Assembly: GCA_018645405.1 (NCBI GenBank) | Contig: JABGOQ010000072.1 | Coordinates: forward strand, 20,528 to 84,527 | Length of the DNA stretch: 64,000 nucleotides | Reading direction: 5' to 3' | Source: Anaerolineae bacterium | GTDB taxonomy: Bacteria > Chloroflexota > Anaerolineae > Anaerolineales > Villigracilaceae | Part shown: one piece after another, positions 31,941-41,744 of the stretch | Position numbering within the stretch: the first letter of the stretch is position 1 | Layout of the letters: each line of letters starts with the position of its first letter | Program-made: the position numbers and the translations under genes | The notes under the pieces: generated by a model | The model's input: only the letters and a program-made list of their open reading frames with translations | The model's database searches: none | What the model was told of the DNA's origin: nothing

Positions 31941-33152
31941 ATGAGTGAAAAAAATTTGATTGAAGTCGAAGAAAAAGCATCCCCTGGCATCATTAAGTTA
32001 CTTGCATTGGGACGCAAGAAGAGTTTTGTCACATTTGACGATATTTTAAATGTTTTCCCAAATGCAGAGCAGGATGTTGCCCAGCTTGAAGAGGCTTTTG
32101 CCTCCTTACTAAGCGCGGGCATCCCTTTTATTGAAGATGCCACATTGCCTGGTCCTTCTGATCAAGAAGTGGAGAAGGTTTCGGAAGAGGAAGAAAAAGA
32201 AAAAATCGATCAAAATGTTTCCGAAGATTATTTGGCAAATATCGACACAAAAGATACGATTGGCTTATATCTGAAAGAAGTTAGCCGCGTTCCGCTCCTT
32301 ACCGCTGAACAAGAGGTGGAGTTGGCGCAGCGTATCGAACGTGGACGCTTGGCGCGTGCTGAACTAGCTCAGGGGAGAGTTAGCATAAAACGGCGTGACG
32401 AATTGCGTGTGCTCATCGAAGATGGCTGGGCGGCGCGCGAACACCTTATTACGGCGAACTCTCGCTTGGTGATCAGTGTTGCAAAAAAATATATGGGGCG
32501 TGGCGTTCCTTTTCTTGATCTCATTCAAGAAGGGAATATTGGCTTAATCCGTGCAACCAAGAAATTTGACTATCGACGCGGACATAAATTTAGCACCTAC
32601 GCCACTTGGTGGATTCGCCAAGCTGTAACGCGTGCCATCGCCGATCAGGGGCGCACGATCCGCGTTCCCGTTCATATGGGTGACCAGATTAATAAATTGC
32701 TCCGTATTCAGCATCAGCTCACTCAAAAATTGGGGCGCGCTCCTGCAGTTGAAGAATTAGCGGAGGCTTTGGAAGTTCCCCCCAAGAAAGTGGAGCATAT
32801 GATTCAGGTTGCGCGACGTCCGCTTTCGCTGGAAACGCCCACGGATAACGAAGAGGATTCCGTTTTAGGAGATTTCATCGAAGACCAAGATTCTCCACCT
32901 CCTGATGATACAGCTACTCATCACCTCTTACAAAATCATCTTGTCGAAGTGATGGAAAATTTGCCTCCTCGTGAAGTTCGCATTTTGCAATTGCGCTACG
33001 GCATCCTGGATGGACAAGCCTACACCCTCGAAGAAGTTGGGCGTAAAATGGGCGTGACTCGTGAACGTGTCCGTCAGATCGAAGCCCAAGCCTTAAGCCG
33101 ATTGCGGCATCCGACCGTACGGCGTAAGTTAAGAGATTATTTAGGCGAATAA
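31941..33152 (+). CDS. rpoD: Primary RNA polymerase sigma factor RpoD/SigA
   Basis: A 403-residue sigma-70. A short region 1.1-like N-terminus (FVTFDDILNVFPNAEQDVAQLEEA) is followed by a charged linker. Region 1.2 is TIGLYLKEVSRVPLLTAEQEVELA; regions 2.1-2.4 include ANSRLVISVAKKY, FLDLIQEGNIGLIRA, FDYRRGHKFSTYATWWIRQA; region 3 includes RAPAVEELAEALEV; region 4.2 ends VTRERVRQIEAQALSRLRHP. The complete set of regions and the TWWIRQA -10-recognition helix mark the housekeeping sigma. AGAAGG precedes the ATG. Confidence 0.96.
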   Translation: MSEKNLIEVEEKASPGIIKLLALGRKKSFVTFDDILNVFPNAEQDVAQLEEAFASLLSAGIPFIEDATLPGPSDQEVEKVSEEEEKEKIDQNVSEDYLANIDTKDTIGLYLKEVSRVPLLTAEQEVELAQRIERGRLARAELAQGRVSIKRRDELRVLIEDGWAAREHLITANSRLVISVAKKYMGRGVPFLDLIQEGNIGLIRATKKFDYRRGHKFSTYATWWIRQAVTRAIADQGRTIRVPVHMGDQINKLLRIQHQLTQKLGRAPAVEELAEALEVPPKKVEHMIQVARRPLSLETPTDNEEDSVLGDFIEDQDSPPPDDTATHHLLQNHLVEVMENLPPREVRILQLRYGILDGQAYTLEEVGRKMGVTRERVRQIEAQALSRLRHPTVRRKLRDYLGE

Positions 33153-33163
33153 AGAATGACTAA

Positions 33164-33193
33164 AAAATCCCCGTTCTTACGAGCGGGGATTTT
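33164..33193 (+). terminator. Bidirectional intrinsic terminator after rpoD
   Basis: A 10-bp stem (33164-33173 with 33184-33193) with A-run and T-run flanks between rpoD and the converging sulfatase-fold gene. Confidence 0.88.
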
Positions 33194-33215
33194 CTTTTTA
33201 AACTTATTGAGAAGT

Positions 33216-34778
33216 TCATTCACAAGAACTTTCGATCTTATCAGTCACCTCTTCTGCTTGGTAAAGTTTCTCCCACGGTGAGAAATAAATTTTATCTTCC
33301 AAAAGTTCTAAATCTAAATCGAAAATTTCGTTCAAAACAATGCGAAAAGAATTCACTGGGGTAATTGTCTCGTAAAAAATATCATCCTCTACTGTGGGGA
33401 GATAATATGCGTTCAAAATAGATGTGCGTTCACGCAAGCAGGTATTTTCAAGAGATTCAAAATCTAAAAACATGCCAGAACCATGATCGCCTTGAATAAT
33501 GATCACTGGTGGCGTCGCAGAATTTTCAAGGATATTTTCAATAGTTTTTTCTAAAAGTGTACTTGTGTATGCCATTTGTTGTGGATACCCGGTTTTATAC
33601 TCTTCACGACTTCCGGCAAACTCAGTACCATCTAGCCCGTTACAATCTCCATATTTCACGGTATTTCCTTCCGCATCAAAAACAAAGGGCGGATGTGGTG
33701 CCATAATATGCACAAAAACAAATTTCGGTCCGGGTAATGCGGGAACTTTTTCTAAATTCTCAAATATATTCATGATACCGCCGCGCTGACTTTCACAATA
33801 AAAAGGCAAAAAAAGGTTTTGCATCTTATCGCCAAAAGCGCGCGTGGCAGAGGTCATCAAAATTAGATTTTCAAGGTCATTTGCCAACTCTACATGATAG
33901 GGGATAAAAAAATCTGCATCTGAAATAGTGGTGAGCGCATATCCGGTTGAGAAGCCAATAGTCTGATAGCCACGCTCCTCCAAAAACTGACGTAATTCGC
34001 TATGATGAATCAACTCTTTCAAAGGCTCTCTATCACTAGATTGAATATCAGCTTCTTCTAAGTTTTCAAGATAATCTAAATTCATCGAAGAAGAAAGTGA
34101 CAAAGAAGTCTGAATATAATTGCTATGGCTTTTTTCTGCGATATAAAAACCACGTGCTTCTAAGAAATTGATAAAATCAGAATTATCATAATCATATAAT
34201 TCCTTCACTACATCTGAGCGCCCATAAGCATCGGGGATAATATAGTATATATCGGGTAAATCACTATTATTTTGCGATACAGCGTCTACGCCATCAAAAG
34301 GCGAGGGTGGTTTTATTTTCTGCGGTATCCCCGATTGAGATAAGAATATTAATATCGTGAAAATTGGTTGCAACAATAAAAGAAAAGTGATGATATTCAG
34401 GCTTTTAATAACTGAATTGATATTTTTAATTCTATATTTTGCCAACATGCCCACAGCCAGTAAAAGCACCCATGCGAGCAATAAAATAGCATGGTTTTCC
34501 AATCCCAACGCGCGATGAATATGCCCGTAAGTAAAAAATAACCCTACTATAATGGAGGCAGAAAGACCTCCCTGCCGATGATCTTTCGCCGCTATACTAA
34601 ATATCAAGGTAAAAAATAACGTAAAAAGAAGGCTGATAACCAAAGGCCTAAAAAGGTCTTTCGGATTTATTTGACTGATATTATTTGCCAACAAAAATAA
34701 TATCGGATAGCTTGCGATAAAAAAAGGATGTAGTGCTAATTCGCTTGTTTTTTTCATGAATACCTGTTTTTGGGGCAT
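33216..34778 (-). CDS. Membrane sulfatase-fold protein (alkaline-phosphatase superfamily)
   Basis: A 520-residue protein with five N-terminal helices (to about residue 150) and a C-terminal sulfatase/phosphoglycerol-transferase-type domain. PDIYYIIPDAYGRSDVV has the first metal aspartate; FVHIMAPHPPFVFD (about 350) and PPVIIIQGDHGSG (about 420) carry the usual His and Asp-His metal ligands. The nucleophile is not obvious; the SNYIQTSLSLSSSMN segment, rich in Thr and Ser, stands where LtaS-like enzymes have theirs. It may transfer phosphoglycerol- or phosphoethanolamine-type groups to envelope glycans. ATG 34757 (seven codons in, preceded by AGG) is a plausible alternative start. Confidence 0.85.
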   Translation of the reverse strand: MPQKQVFMKKTSELALHPFFIASYPILFLLANNISQINPKDLFRPLVISLLFTLFFTLIFSIAAKDHRQGGLSASIIVGLFFTYGHIHRALGLENHAILLLAWVLLLAVGMLAKYRIKNINSVIKSLNIITFLLLLQPIFTILIFLSQSGIPQKIKPPSPFDGVDAVSQNNSDLPDIYYIIPDAYGRSDVVKELYDYDNSDFINFLEARGFYIAEKSHSNYIQTSLSLSSSMNLDYLENLEEADIQSSDREPLKELIHHSELRQFLEERGYQTIGFSTGYALTTISDADFFIPYHVELANDLENLILMTSATRAFGDKMQNLFLPFYCESQRGGIMNIFENLEKVPALPGPKFVFVHIMAPHPPFVFDAEGNTVKYGDCNGLDGTEFAGSREEYKTGYPQQMAYTSTLLEKTIENILENSATPPVIIIQGDHGSGMFLDFESLENTCLRERTSILNAYYLPTVEDDIFYETITPVNSFRIVLNEIFDLDLELLEDKIYFSPWEKLYQAEEVTDKIESSCE

Positions 34779-34882
34779 GGCATATTTAAATTATTTGCTT
34801 TTTGCACGCTCTCGCTATTCTATCTTATTTTCCTTGCGCTTTTCTTATAAGTTACAATAGGATACATAAATGAGGAGAAAAA

Positions 34883-36343
34883 TTGCCAGAAAAAACTTCA
34901 GCTCCCGCCTTCAATCGGCTCATCACCACCATTGCGTTACTACTAACTTTCATTCTCCTCACGCGCACTCCTATAGATGCCGATATGTGGTGGCATCTTC
35001 GTTCGGGCGAAGAAATCGTCACACAAGGGCAAATTCTCCTTAAAGACATCTTTTCTTATACGCGCTTCGGAGCAGACAGAGTAAACGCTTATTGGATGGC
35101 GGCTAGTTTCCTCTATCTTATTTTTGATTTTGGCAGTTATTTTGCCCTCGCAGGTTTTGTTGCTCTGATTGGTGTTGCTACATTTAGCATTATTGCTAGG
35201 CAGATGCGTGGTCCCGCCTTCATGCGTGCCAGCCTCATTATTCTTGCTGCGATTACAGCCGCGCCAATTTGGTCTCCCCGCCCGCAACTTTTTTCGTTTT
35301 TTTTCCTCGCTATACTAGATTATTGGCTTTCTGTCCTCAAAAAAGATGAAAAAGCGCGCTTTTGGCTCCTCGTCCCATTTTTTGCGCTTTGGGCAAATCT
35401 GCATGGTGGCTATATTTGGGGAATTCTCCTCCTCATCGCCCACCTCATCGGAGAAGTTTTTAACAAATGGCTAGGCAGAGAGTGCCTCCCTGCAAAAACG
35501 CGAAAAAATCTCTCTCTCTATACTATTTTTGCTCTCTTTGCCGTCCTCATCAACCCCAATGGCATAGAGCTTTGGTTACTTCCTTTTCGTACACTTGGCG
35601 TTTCTCCCGGTATTCAAGAGTGGCTCTCCCCCGATTTTCACCAAATCAGCTTTCAGCCCATGCTCTGGATGCTTTTCCTCTTCATTTTTGCTCTCGCGAA
35701 TACAGCGAAAAAACTCAATTTTAGAGACTTATTTAAGGTAATGGGATTTACCTACATGACCTTCATTTCCCAGCGGAATATTGCACCTTATGCCATTATT
35801 CTCCTCCCCGTGCTAAGCAGGCAATTTTCATTTTTCTGGGATGAAGAGATCGCACCGCGCGTCTTTCAGCTTGGGGCGCGTTTTTCAACAAATTCTCAGC
35901 CCAAGCAACTCCCGTTAAAACTAACGCACCTCATCAACGGATTCCTCGTATCTCTGATCGTAATTGCCGCGCTAGGAAATTTATATATCCTCACCCGTCC
36001 CACGACAGTGGACGAGAACTACCCTGTCCACGCAGTAGAATGGATTAAAGAAAATCAGCCTGAAGGCGCGCTTTTCAACTCCTATAATTGGGGCGGCTAC
36101 TTGATTTGGAATTTGCGCGAGTACCCGGTTTTTATTGATGGGCGCGCCGATCTCTACGGTGAAGAATTGATCGGACAATGGAAGCAAGTTGCAATCGGGG
36201 GCGAAGTGGCGCAGCAAATCCTGAATGAATGGGATGTCCATCTCATCCTGCTAGAACCAAGTTGGGCAGTGGTTGATGAATTATCCCAATATGGTTGGGA
36301 ACTTCTCTACGAAGACGAAATGAGCGTGGTTTATGGACGCTAA
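34883..36343 (+). CDS. GT-C-like polytopic membrane protein
   Basis: A 486-residue protein with about ten helices and a soluble C-terminal domain from about residue 375. The first extracytoplasmic loop has DADMWWHLRSGEEIV, a D-x-D motif placed as in GT-C glycosyltransferases. The C-terminal domain begins YPVHAVEWIKENQPEGALFN and has YNWGGYLIWNLREYPVFIDGR, a common tail of this group in Chloroflexota-like genomes. Start TTG with AGGAG 5 bases upstream. The next gene overlaps by 11 bases. Donor would be a polyprenyl-phosphate sugar; the acceptor is unknown. Confidence 0.8.
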   Translation: MPEKTSAPAFNRLITTIALLLTFILLTRTPIDADMWWHLRSGEEIVTQGQILLKDIFSYTRFGADRVNAYWMAASFLYLIFDFGSYFALAGFVALIGVATFSIIARQMRGPAFMRASLIILAAITAAPIWSPRPQLFSFFFLAILDYWLSVLKKDEKARFWLLVPFFALWANLHGGYIWGILLLIAHLIGEVFNKWLGRECLPAKTRKNLSLYTIFALFAVLINPNGIELWLLPFRTLGVSPGIQEWLSPDFHQISFQPMLWMLFLFIFALANTAKKLNFRDLFKVMGFTYMTFISQRNIAPYAIILLPVLSRQFSFFWDEEIAPRVFQLGARFSTNSQPKQLPLKLTHLINGFLVSLIVIAALGNLYILTRPTTVDENYPVHAVEWIKENQPEGALFNSYNWGGYLIWNLREYPVFIDGRADLYGEELIGQWKQVAIGGEVAQQILNEWDVHLILLEPSWAVVDELSQYGWELLYEDEMSVVYGR

Positions 36344-38327
36344 AGCAAAGAAAACGCTTTTGATCGGTTTGGCTGGTATATTATGGCTATTGGCGGTCAT
36401 GCTGGGCTACGCCTATACCCATAAACCATTTTCCCCTGAACAAGTCTTTGTTTTAGGAAAGGCTTTTTGGCAACTATTCATCGGGGTTGGCATCATTTCA
36501 CTGATGGGCGCATTGGGGGAAAGATTTTTTCCGATTATCAAAAAAGAATTTTCACCCTTAGAAGCTATCGCAATCCAATCTGCGCTCGGGATGGGCGTTC
36601 TTGGTATTTTTGTTCTCGTGCTCGGCATGAGTATCGGTTTTTCCTCTATTATTTTTGGTGTTTTGTTTTTAATCCTGGCTATTTTCCTTCGGAAAGACCT
36701 CCTCCTTTGGTGGAGATCATGGGGTGCGTTTACTCCAATTTGGCGAAAAAGCACAGTTTTTGAAAAAATACTTGCCAGCGGTGTTCTTTTTATCCTTATC
36801 GTTACCCTCGCCAAATCTCTCGTGCCGCCCTTGGCTTTTGATAGTCTTGTATATCACCTTACCCTTCCCAAAATTTACCTGCTTGATGGCAGTATAAATT
36901 ATGTCCCTGAACTGATTTTTTGGGGGATGCCGCAAATTCAAGAAATGGGGCAAACTTTTGCTATGGCGTTGGGCGGCACAGAATCAGCAACAGTTTTTAG
37001 CTGGACTTTAGGCGCACTTACACTAACAGGGTTGCTTGGCTTTCTTAGTGAGAAATTTTCCACGCGCACAGCGTGGGTTGCATTGGCAACTTTGTTATCA
37101 GGATTTTCCCTCTCCGATTCCCTTTCGTGGGGATATGTGGGCTGGGCAACAATGCTCTACGGCCTCAGCTTTTTTCTTTTATTGGATTTGTGGAGATCGC
37201 GCGGCGAAAATAAATTATTGTGGATTTCAGCCCTGATACTCGGTTTTGCAATGGGAACAAAGTACACAACCGCGATTTTGGCTGGGGGTGCGCTTGTTAT
37301 CATTTTCTCGGCAAATAACGGACGTGGCATCAAACCCACCTTACGCAATATTTTCATCTTCGGCGGCATCACCTTTCTGACTTTTTCTCCGTGGCTGATC
37401 AAAAACTGGTTGGCAACGGGGAATCCCTTTTACCCTCTTCTTTTCCCCTCAGGTGCGATGGACGCAAATCGACTCCTCCTATATCAAGATGATCCTGTCT
37501 GGGGAGATTGGCGAGATGCTCTTTTCCTCCCTTGGCAAGCCACAATTTGGGGCGTTGAGAAAAAATCAGGTTATTCAGCCGAGTTCGGGGCTTTGTTTCT
37601 TGCGCTTAGTCCTTTAGTGTGGGTAGGCTGGCGAGAGCGGAGCAATGAGCAAAGAAAATCTTTGAGCGTTGCCCTCATTATCACGATAACAGGCTTTATA
37701 ATTTGGGCAATTGCGGGACGTACAACGCGCTTACTGATTCAAACTAGATTATATTATGCCTTTTTTCCGGCTTGGGCAATTTTAGCGGGGGTAGGGTTTG
37801 ATGGTTTCTCAAAGCTCCGTGCCGTAGAAATCCGTTTTGGACGAATTGCCTCAGCTCTTGTTATTTTAGCTTTCGGATTTAATGTTTTCGTTACGGGTCT
37901 AAACTTTACGCAATTACGCGTGGCAGGAGCATTGCTTGGGGCGCAGACTCACGCTCACTACCGGGAACGAGCCTTGGGCACGTACGAATCGGCAATATCA
38001 GCGTTGGTAGAATTGCCCCCAGATTCTCAGGTCCTCATGCTCTGGGAAACGCGTGGGCTTGCTTGCATCCCGAAATGCAAACCAGACGAAACGATTGATC
38101 GCTGGTATGCTGATTTGCGTAATTATGGTTCTTCTGATGCTGTGCTGGATGCTTGGCAATCAGCAGGGAATACGCATGTACTTTTTTATAAACGTGGCGC
38201 AGATTTTGTCCGTGAAAACGACTCAGCCTATAATGATACAGATTGGTCTGTGCTGGAAATGCTTTTAGAAGAACTTATTTTTCTCGAAGATTTTGGTGTA
38301 GACTATCAATTATTTTCCTTGCAGTAA
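36333..38327 (+). CDS. GT-C-like polytopic membrane protein
   Basis: A 664-residue protein with twelve or more helices. It resembles dolichyl-phosphate-mannose-type transferases in layout: a first big loop after residue 165 with FDSLVYHLTLPKIYLLDGS (acidic Asp followed by the HL-LP signature) and FWGMPQIQEMGQTFAMAL. The soluble C-terminal domain (about 545-664) has LGTYESAISALVELPPDSQVLMLWE. ATG 36333 overlaps the previous stop by 11 bases, so it is coupled with the upstream GT-C gene. Confidence 0.8.
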   Translation: MDAKAKKTLLIGLAGILWLLAVMLGYAYTHKPFSPEQVFVLGKAFWQLFIGVGIISLMGALGERFFPIIKKEFSPLEAIAIQSALGMGVLGIFVLVLGMSIGFSSIIFGVLFLILAIFLRKDLLLWWRSWGAFTPIWRKSTVFEKILASGVLFILIVTLAKSLVPPLAFDSLVYHLTLPKIYLLDGSINYVPELIFWGMPQIQEMGQTFAMALGGTESATVFSWTLGALTLTGLLGFLSEKFSTRTAWVALATLLSGFSLSDSLSWGYVGWATMLYGLSFFLLLDLWRSRGENKLLWISALILGFAMGTKYTTAILAGGALVIIFSANNGRGIKPTLRNIFIFGGITFLTFSPWLIKNWLATGNPFYPLLFPSGAMDANRLLLYQDDPVWGDWRDALFLPWQATIWGVEKKSGYSAEFGALFLALSPLVWVGWRERSNEQRKSLSVALIITITGFIIWAIAGRTTRLLIQTRLYYAFFPAWAILAGVGFDGFSKLRAVEIRFGRIASALVILAFGFNVFVTGLNFTQLRVAGALLGAQTHAHYRERALGTYESAISALVELPPDSQVLMLWETRGLACIPKCKPDETIDRWYADLRNYGSSDAVLDAWQSAGNTHVLFYKRGADFVRENDSAYNDTDWSVLEMLLEELIFLEDFGVDYQLFSLQ

Positions 38328-38352
38328 AGATTTTAGTAAAAGGTAAAACAAA

Positions 38353-38667
38353 GTGGTAAATAGTCTTTTTGAAAAATTTGTTGATTTTTTTAATCTTGAT
38401 TTTTGGGTGCTTTGGGGACTTGCTGCGCAGGGTTTTTTCTTTCTTAGGCTAATTATTCAATGGTTTCGATCAGAAAAAGAGAAGAGAACTATTGTTCCCT
38501 TGAGTTTTTGGTGGTTGGGTATTGCTGGAGCCATCATGTTATTTGTATATGCTATGGTCAGAAGAGATATAGTATTTATTCTGACATCTATCTTGCAACT
38601 GATTATATATTCCCGCAATTTTTCGATTGCTCTCAATGCAAAGGATAAAGTTTCTCATGACGAATAA
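38353..38667 (+). CDS. LAB_N (lipid-A-disaccharide-synthase N-terminal) domain membrane protein
   Basis: A 104-residue protein with three helices that is a stand-alone LAB_N domain: FWVLWGLAAQGFFFLRLIIQW, SEKEKRTIVPLSFWWLGI, then LTSILQLIIYSRNFSIAL. Start GTG. Stand-alone LAB_N proteins are often encoded with GT2 and GT-C genes and may be involved in moving or modifying lipid-linked sugars. The methyltransferase gene overlaps its end by 11 bases. Confidence 0.85.
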   Translation: MVNSLFEKFVDFFNLDFWVLWGLAAQGFFFLRLIIQWFRSEKEKRTIVPLSFWWLGIAGAIMLFVYAMVRRDIVFILTSILQLIIYSRNFSIALNAKDKVSHDE

Positions 38668-39304
38668 AGAGCAATCTTCTCCGCATATTTATGGGAATTA
38701 TGAAGATAAATATAACTCTGAAAATATCATAGCGAAATTTCTGATGAGAAATTTTATAAAAAACTTCAAAAAGAATCTCTTTTCTTTTGAAGGTAAAAGC
38801 GCGGATGCTGTTTGTGAAGTGGGGTGTGGTGAAGGCGAATTATTGAAAATAATTCACGCCATTTATCCAGATGTTACTCTTTATGCTTCTGATATTTCTG
38901 AAGGCGAAATTGCCAAGGCAAAAGAGAATTGCGCGCCTATGTCAGTGAGGTTTTCTGTTCAAAACGCTGAAAATTTAGATGAATATGATGATTCAGTCTT
39001 TGACCTTGTTGTTTGTTGTGAAGTGTTGGAGCATTTGTCTAATGTTGAAAAGGGATTAAGTGAGTTGTTTAGAATTAGCAAAAAACATATTCTTCTTTCA
39101 GTACCCAATGAGCCGATATGGAAAATCTTGAATGTCGCAAGAGGTAAATATCTCCGAGATTTCGGCAATACACCGGGGCATATTAACCATTGGAATATAG
39201 TGCAATTCCCCAAATTTTTAAGCACTTATTCTAAGTATTCACTGATTGAGCGGAGTTACCCTTTTCCTTGGCAAATGGTTCTTTTGAAAAAGGTGACACG
39301 TTAG
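38657..39304 (+). CDS. Class I SAM-dependent methyltransferase
   Basis: A 215-residue methyltransferase. SAM motif I CEVGCGEGELLKI near residue 52, motif II with LYASDISEGEI, motif post-II FDLVVCCEVLEHL near 115. Probable target is a lipid-linked sugar or a quinone-type ring. The ATG at 38657 is chosen over an upstream in-frame codon at 38627 that lies inside the LAB_N gene. Confidence 0.9.
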   Translation: MTNKEQSSPHIYGNYEDKYNSENIIAKFLMRNFIKNFKKNLFSFEGKSADAVCEVGCGEGELLKIIHAIYPDVTLYASDISEGEIAKAKENCAPMSVRFSVQNAENLDEYDDSVFDLVVCCEVLEHLSNVEKGLSELFRISKKHILLSVPNEPIWKILNVARGKYLRDFGNTPGHINHWNIVQFPKFLSTYSKYSLIERSYPFPWQMVLLKKVTR

Positions 39305-39347
39305 CTGTTGATGCAAAATAATCTATCTTCGGATAATGGAGCTGGCT

Positions 39348-40361
39348 ATGAAAGTGATTATTCAAATCCCATGTTTTAATGAAGAAGGTTCCTTACCCAT
39401 CACCCTTAAAGAGCTTCCGCGTGAATTAGATGGAGTAGATGAGGTGGAGTGGCTAATTATCAATGATGGTAGCCAAGATAAAACGATTGAGAAAGCTATA
39501 GAGGGTGGTGTGGATTATGTTATCTCGCATATTAATAATCTTGGTTTAGCGCAAACCTTTCTCTCGGGCATGACCGCATCTATTCATTTTGGGGCGGATA
39601 TAGTTGTTAATACAGATGCTGATAATCAGTATTGTGCGAAAGATATTCAAAAACTTGTTGATCCGATTCTCAATGGCAAGGCTGAATATGTGATCGGTAC
39701 TCGGCCGGTAAAAGATATTGAACATTGGTCGTTTCTCAAGAAGAAATTACAGCTTTTTGGAAGTTGGGTCGTACGAAAGGCAGCACAAAGAAATGTGGTT
39801 GATGCCCCCAGTGGTTTTCGAGCAATTACTCGTTCTGCGGCGATGCGTCTCCATGTTTTTAACCGCTATACTTATACAATTGAAACTATTATCCAAGCGG
39901 GACACCTTAGAATTCCGATACTTAATATCCCCATCCGCACAAATAAAGAAATTCGCCCATCACGCCTTATATCTGATATCCCTAGTTATTTAAAACGTTC
40001 TTTTTCAACCATCTTTCGCAGCTTCATAACCTATGATCCTATGCGATTTTTTCTTATCCCCGCAATCGCTCTTTTGCTAGTTACAATCATCCTGGGGATA
40101 CGGTTCCTATATTTTTTCTCTATTGGCGAAGGTACAGGTCATGTTCAATCTTTAATCCTTGCTTTAGCCATCTTTGTTTTCAGCACTTCCCTTTTTATTG
40201 TAGGATTCCTTTCTGACCTCATCGCTGTAAATCGGCAGATATTGGAAGGTATTGATTATCGATTGCGAAAACTGGAAGCGCACCAAGTTGAGGATTCATC
40301 TCAAAATTCGGAGCATGCTAAAGTTTTCAATCGAGCGTATCTTGTTTATTCTCGCAAATAG
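39348..40361 (+). CDS. Glycosyltransferase family 2 (DPM/GtrB-like) with C-terminal helices
   Basis: A 337-residue enzyme. GT-A domain with IIQIPCFNEEGSLPITL, LIINDGSQDKTIE, and the DADNQYCAKDI metal motif near residue 90, then two C-terminal helices (about 235-300). It probably makes a polyprenyl-phosphate sugar, the donor for the GT-C proteins around it. GGAG is 6 bases before ATG 39348; the ATG at 39336 is an in-frame alternative that overlaps this SD. Confidence 0.9.
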   Translation: MKVIIQIPCFNEEGSLPITLKELPRELDGVDEVEWLIINDGSQDKTIEKAIEGGVDYVISHINNLGLAQTFLSGMTASIHFGADIVVNTDADNQYCAKDIQKLVDPILNGKAEYVIGTRPVKDIEHWSFLKKKLQLFGSWVVRKAAQRNVVDAPSGFRAITRSAAMRLHVFNRYTYTIETIIQAGHLRIPILNIPIRTNKEIRPSRLISDIPSYLKRSFSTIFRSFITYDPMRFFLIPAIALLLVTIILGIRFLYFFSIGEGTGHVQSLILALAIFVFSTSLFIVGFLSDLIAVNRQILEGIDYRLRKLEAHQVEDSSQNSEHAKVFNRAYLVYSRK

Positions 40362-40383
40362 CTTTTGAAGCGGATTTTTTCTC

Positions 40384-41622
40384 TCAAACCTTTTCATTAA
40401 TCGGTTTCCTATTAATCTTGAAGGGACGAACAAGATAATATAATGAGAGCAAAAGAATTGGTAGCGGATAAAAGTCTACAAAATAAATTAATCTTTCTCC
40501 AATCACCCAGCTTCTCCCCAAAGTGAAAAAGTACCAGCTAAGCCCAATCCATATCCACAGGAAAGAACTCAGCCAGAATTCACTGTTCTTAAATTTCTTA
40601 GATCCATACTGAAGCAATAGTATCACGGCGGGTAGCATAGCAATATAATTGCTTTTTGCTGAAGTAATTCCAGTGAGGGGCATAATCGCAAATGTAAAAC
40701 TGGATGCCCAGAGCAAGCCAGAGAAATCTTTTTTAAAAGAGTGAATCCAAATGCCAAGCAAAGTGAAAGTACTTAGGATTGTTAGCCCCCACGCGATACT
40801 ATTTGCAAATGGTGCAGGCATCCAATAAGCTAAGATTGCTCGAGGGGTACTCGGGCTGGCAACATTTGTATAGGTTGTTAGATCGTTGATAAATTCAGCG
40901 AACCAGCTTGGTTGCAAAAGAAATGATACGCCAAGCAGAAGGAGTAGCGTAGCCAGAGATGAATAAATAATCCCCCAGCGTTGCCTAAAGAAAGCCCAAA
41001 TCCACACCAAAGCGAAAAATAGAATTGCCAATTGGGGTTTTATTGTAGCAAGTGTTAGGAATACGCCGGCCCAAGTATCAGATTTTCGTGAGATAAAGAA
41101 AAGTGAAAGTACAGCAAAGAAGGCTGCTAGGCTAGATGGGTTGCCATCAATTAACGCTTGAGTAAATTCTGCACTGAATAATGCAAATAAGGTTAGTGCG
41201 AGTATGATCGACTTTGCAGGTATGAACTTTACCATTCGCAATGTGAGCAGGATAATTCCAACATGTGCTAGCTCCATGAGAGTCATCCATGCAGCGCGTG
41301 CCAACAAGAAATCTTTTATGAGAGCAAAAGGGAGAAATACCGCCATCGTGTAATAGGGATAAGCAAATATTCCAGGCGTTTCATCTTCCCCGTGTGCGTG
41401 CCCATGGTGCATCAGTTCAACTTGATATTCTATAGCAGAGCTATAGGGGTTTTGATAATCTTCAAATAGAACTAGTCGTGTTGGTAGCCATCGGTACAAA
41501 AAATCTGTTCCCCCTGGTTGATTTTTTGCGAAAATATAATTCCCGAAAAATAAAAGGGCAATGAATATTGCAATTACTATAATAAGGGCTAAATAGTTTT
41601 GTTTTTTTTCTTTGCTCGTCAT
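40384..41622 (-). CDS. GT87-family (DUF2029) mannosyltransferase-like membrane protein
   Basis: A 412-residue protein with about eleven helices. The first loop has GGTDFLYRWLPTRLVLFEDY with the acidic residue, then NPYSSAIEYQVEL and the YPYYTMAVFLPFALI helix of the GT87 family. A His-rich insert, HHGHAHGED (about 92-100), lies in that loop and could bind metal. GGAGA precedes the ATG. It is a paralogue of the gene at 44477 on the opposite strand, sharing GG-DFL, NPY and the PFALI-F-LARA-WM helix. Confidence 0.83.
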   Translation of the reverse strand: MTSKEKKQNYLALIIVIAIFIALLFFGNYIFAKNQPGGTDFLYRWLPTRLVLFEDYQNPYSSAIEYQVELMHHGHAHGEDETPGIFAYPYYTMAVFLPFALIKDFLLARAAWMTLMELAHVGIILLTLRMVKFIPAKSIILALTLFALFSAEFTQALIDGNPSSLAAFFAVLSLFFISRKSDTWAGVFLTLATIKPQLAILFFALVWIWAFFRQRWGIIYSSLATLLLLLGVSFLLQPSWFAEFINDLTTYTNVASPSTPRAILAYWMPAPFANSIAWGLTILSTFTLLGIWIHSFKKDFSGLLWASSFTFAIMPLTGITSAKSNYIAMLPAVILLLQYGSKKFKNSEFWLSSFLWIWIGLSWYFFTLGRSWVIGERLIYFVDFYPLPILLLSLYYLVRPFKINRKPINEKV

Positions 41623-41744
41623 TTTTCTTCTCCACTACTGTTTTTTGAATTTTGAAAATTATACCAACTCATCAACTTTAGGAAAATAAGAAAAAAAGAT
41701 TATGGTATTATTTTTTAACTTAATCTACTTTTCAAGGAAAAAAT

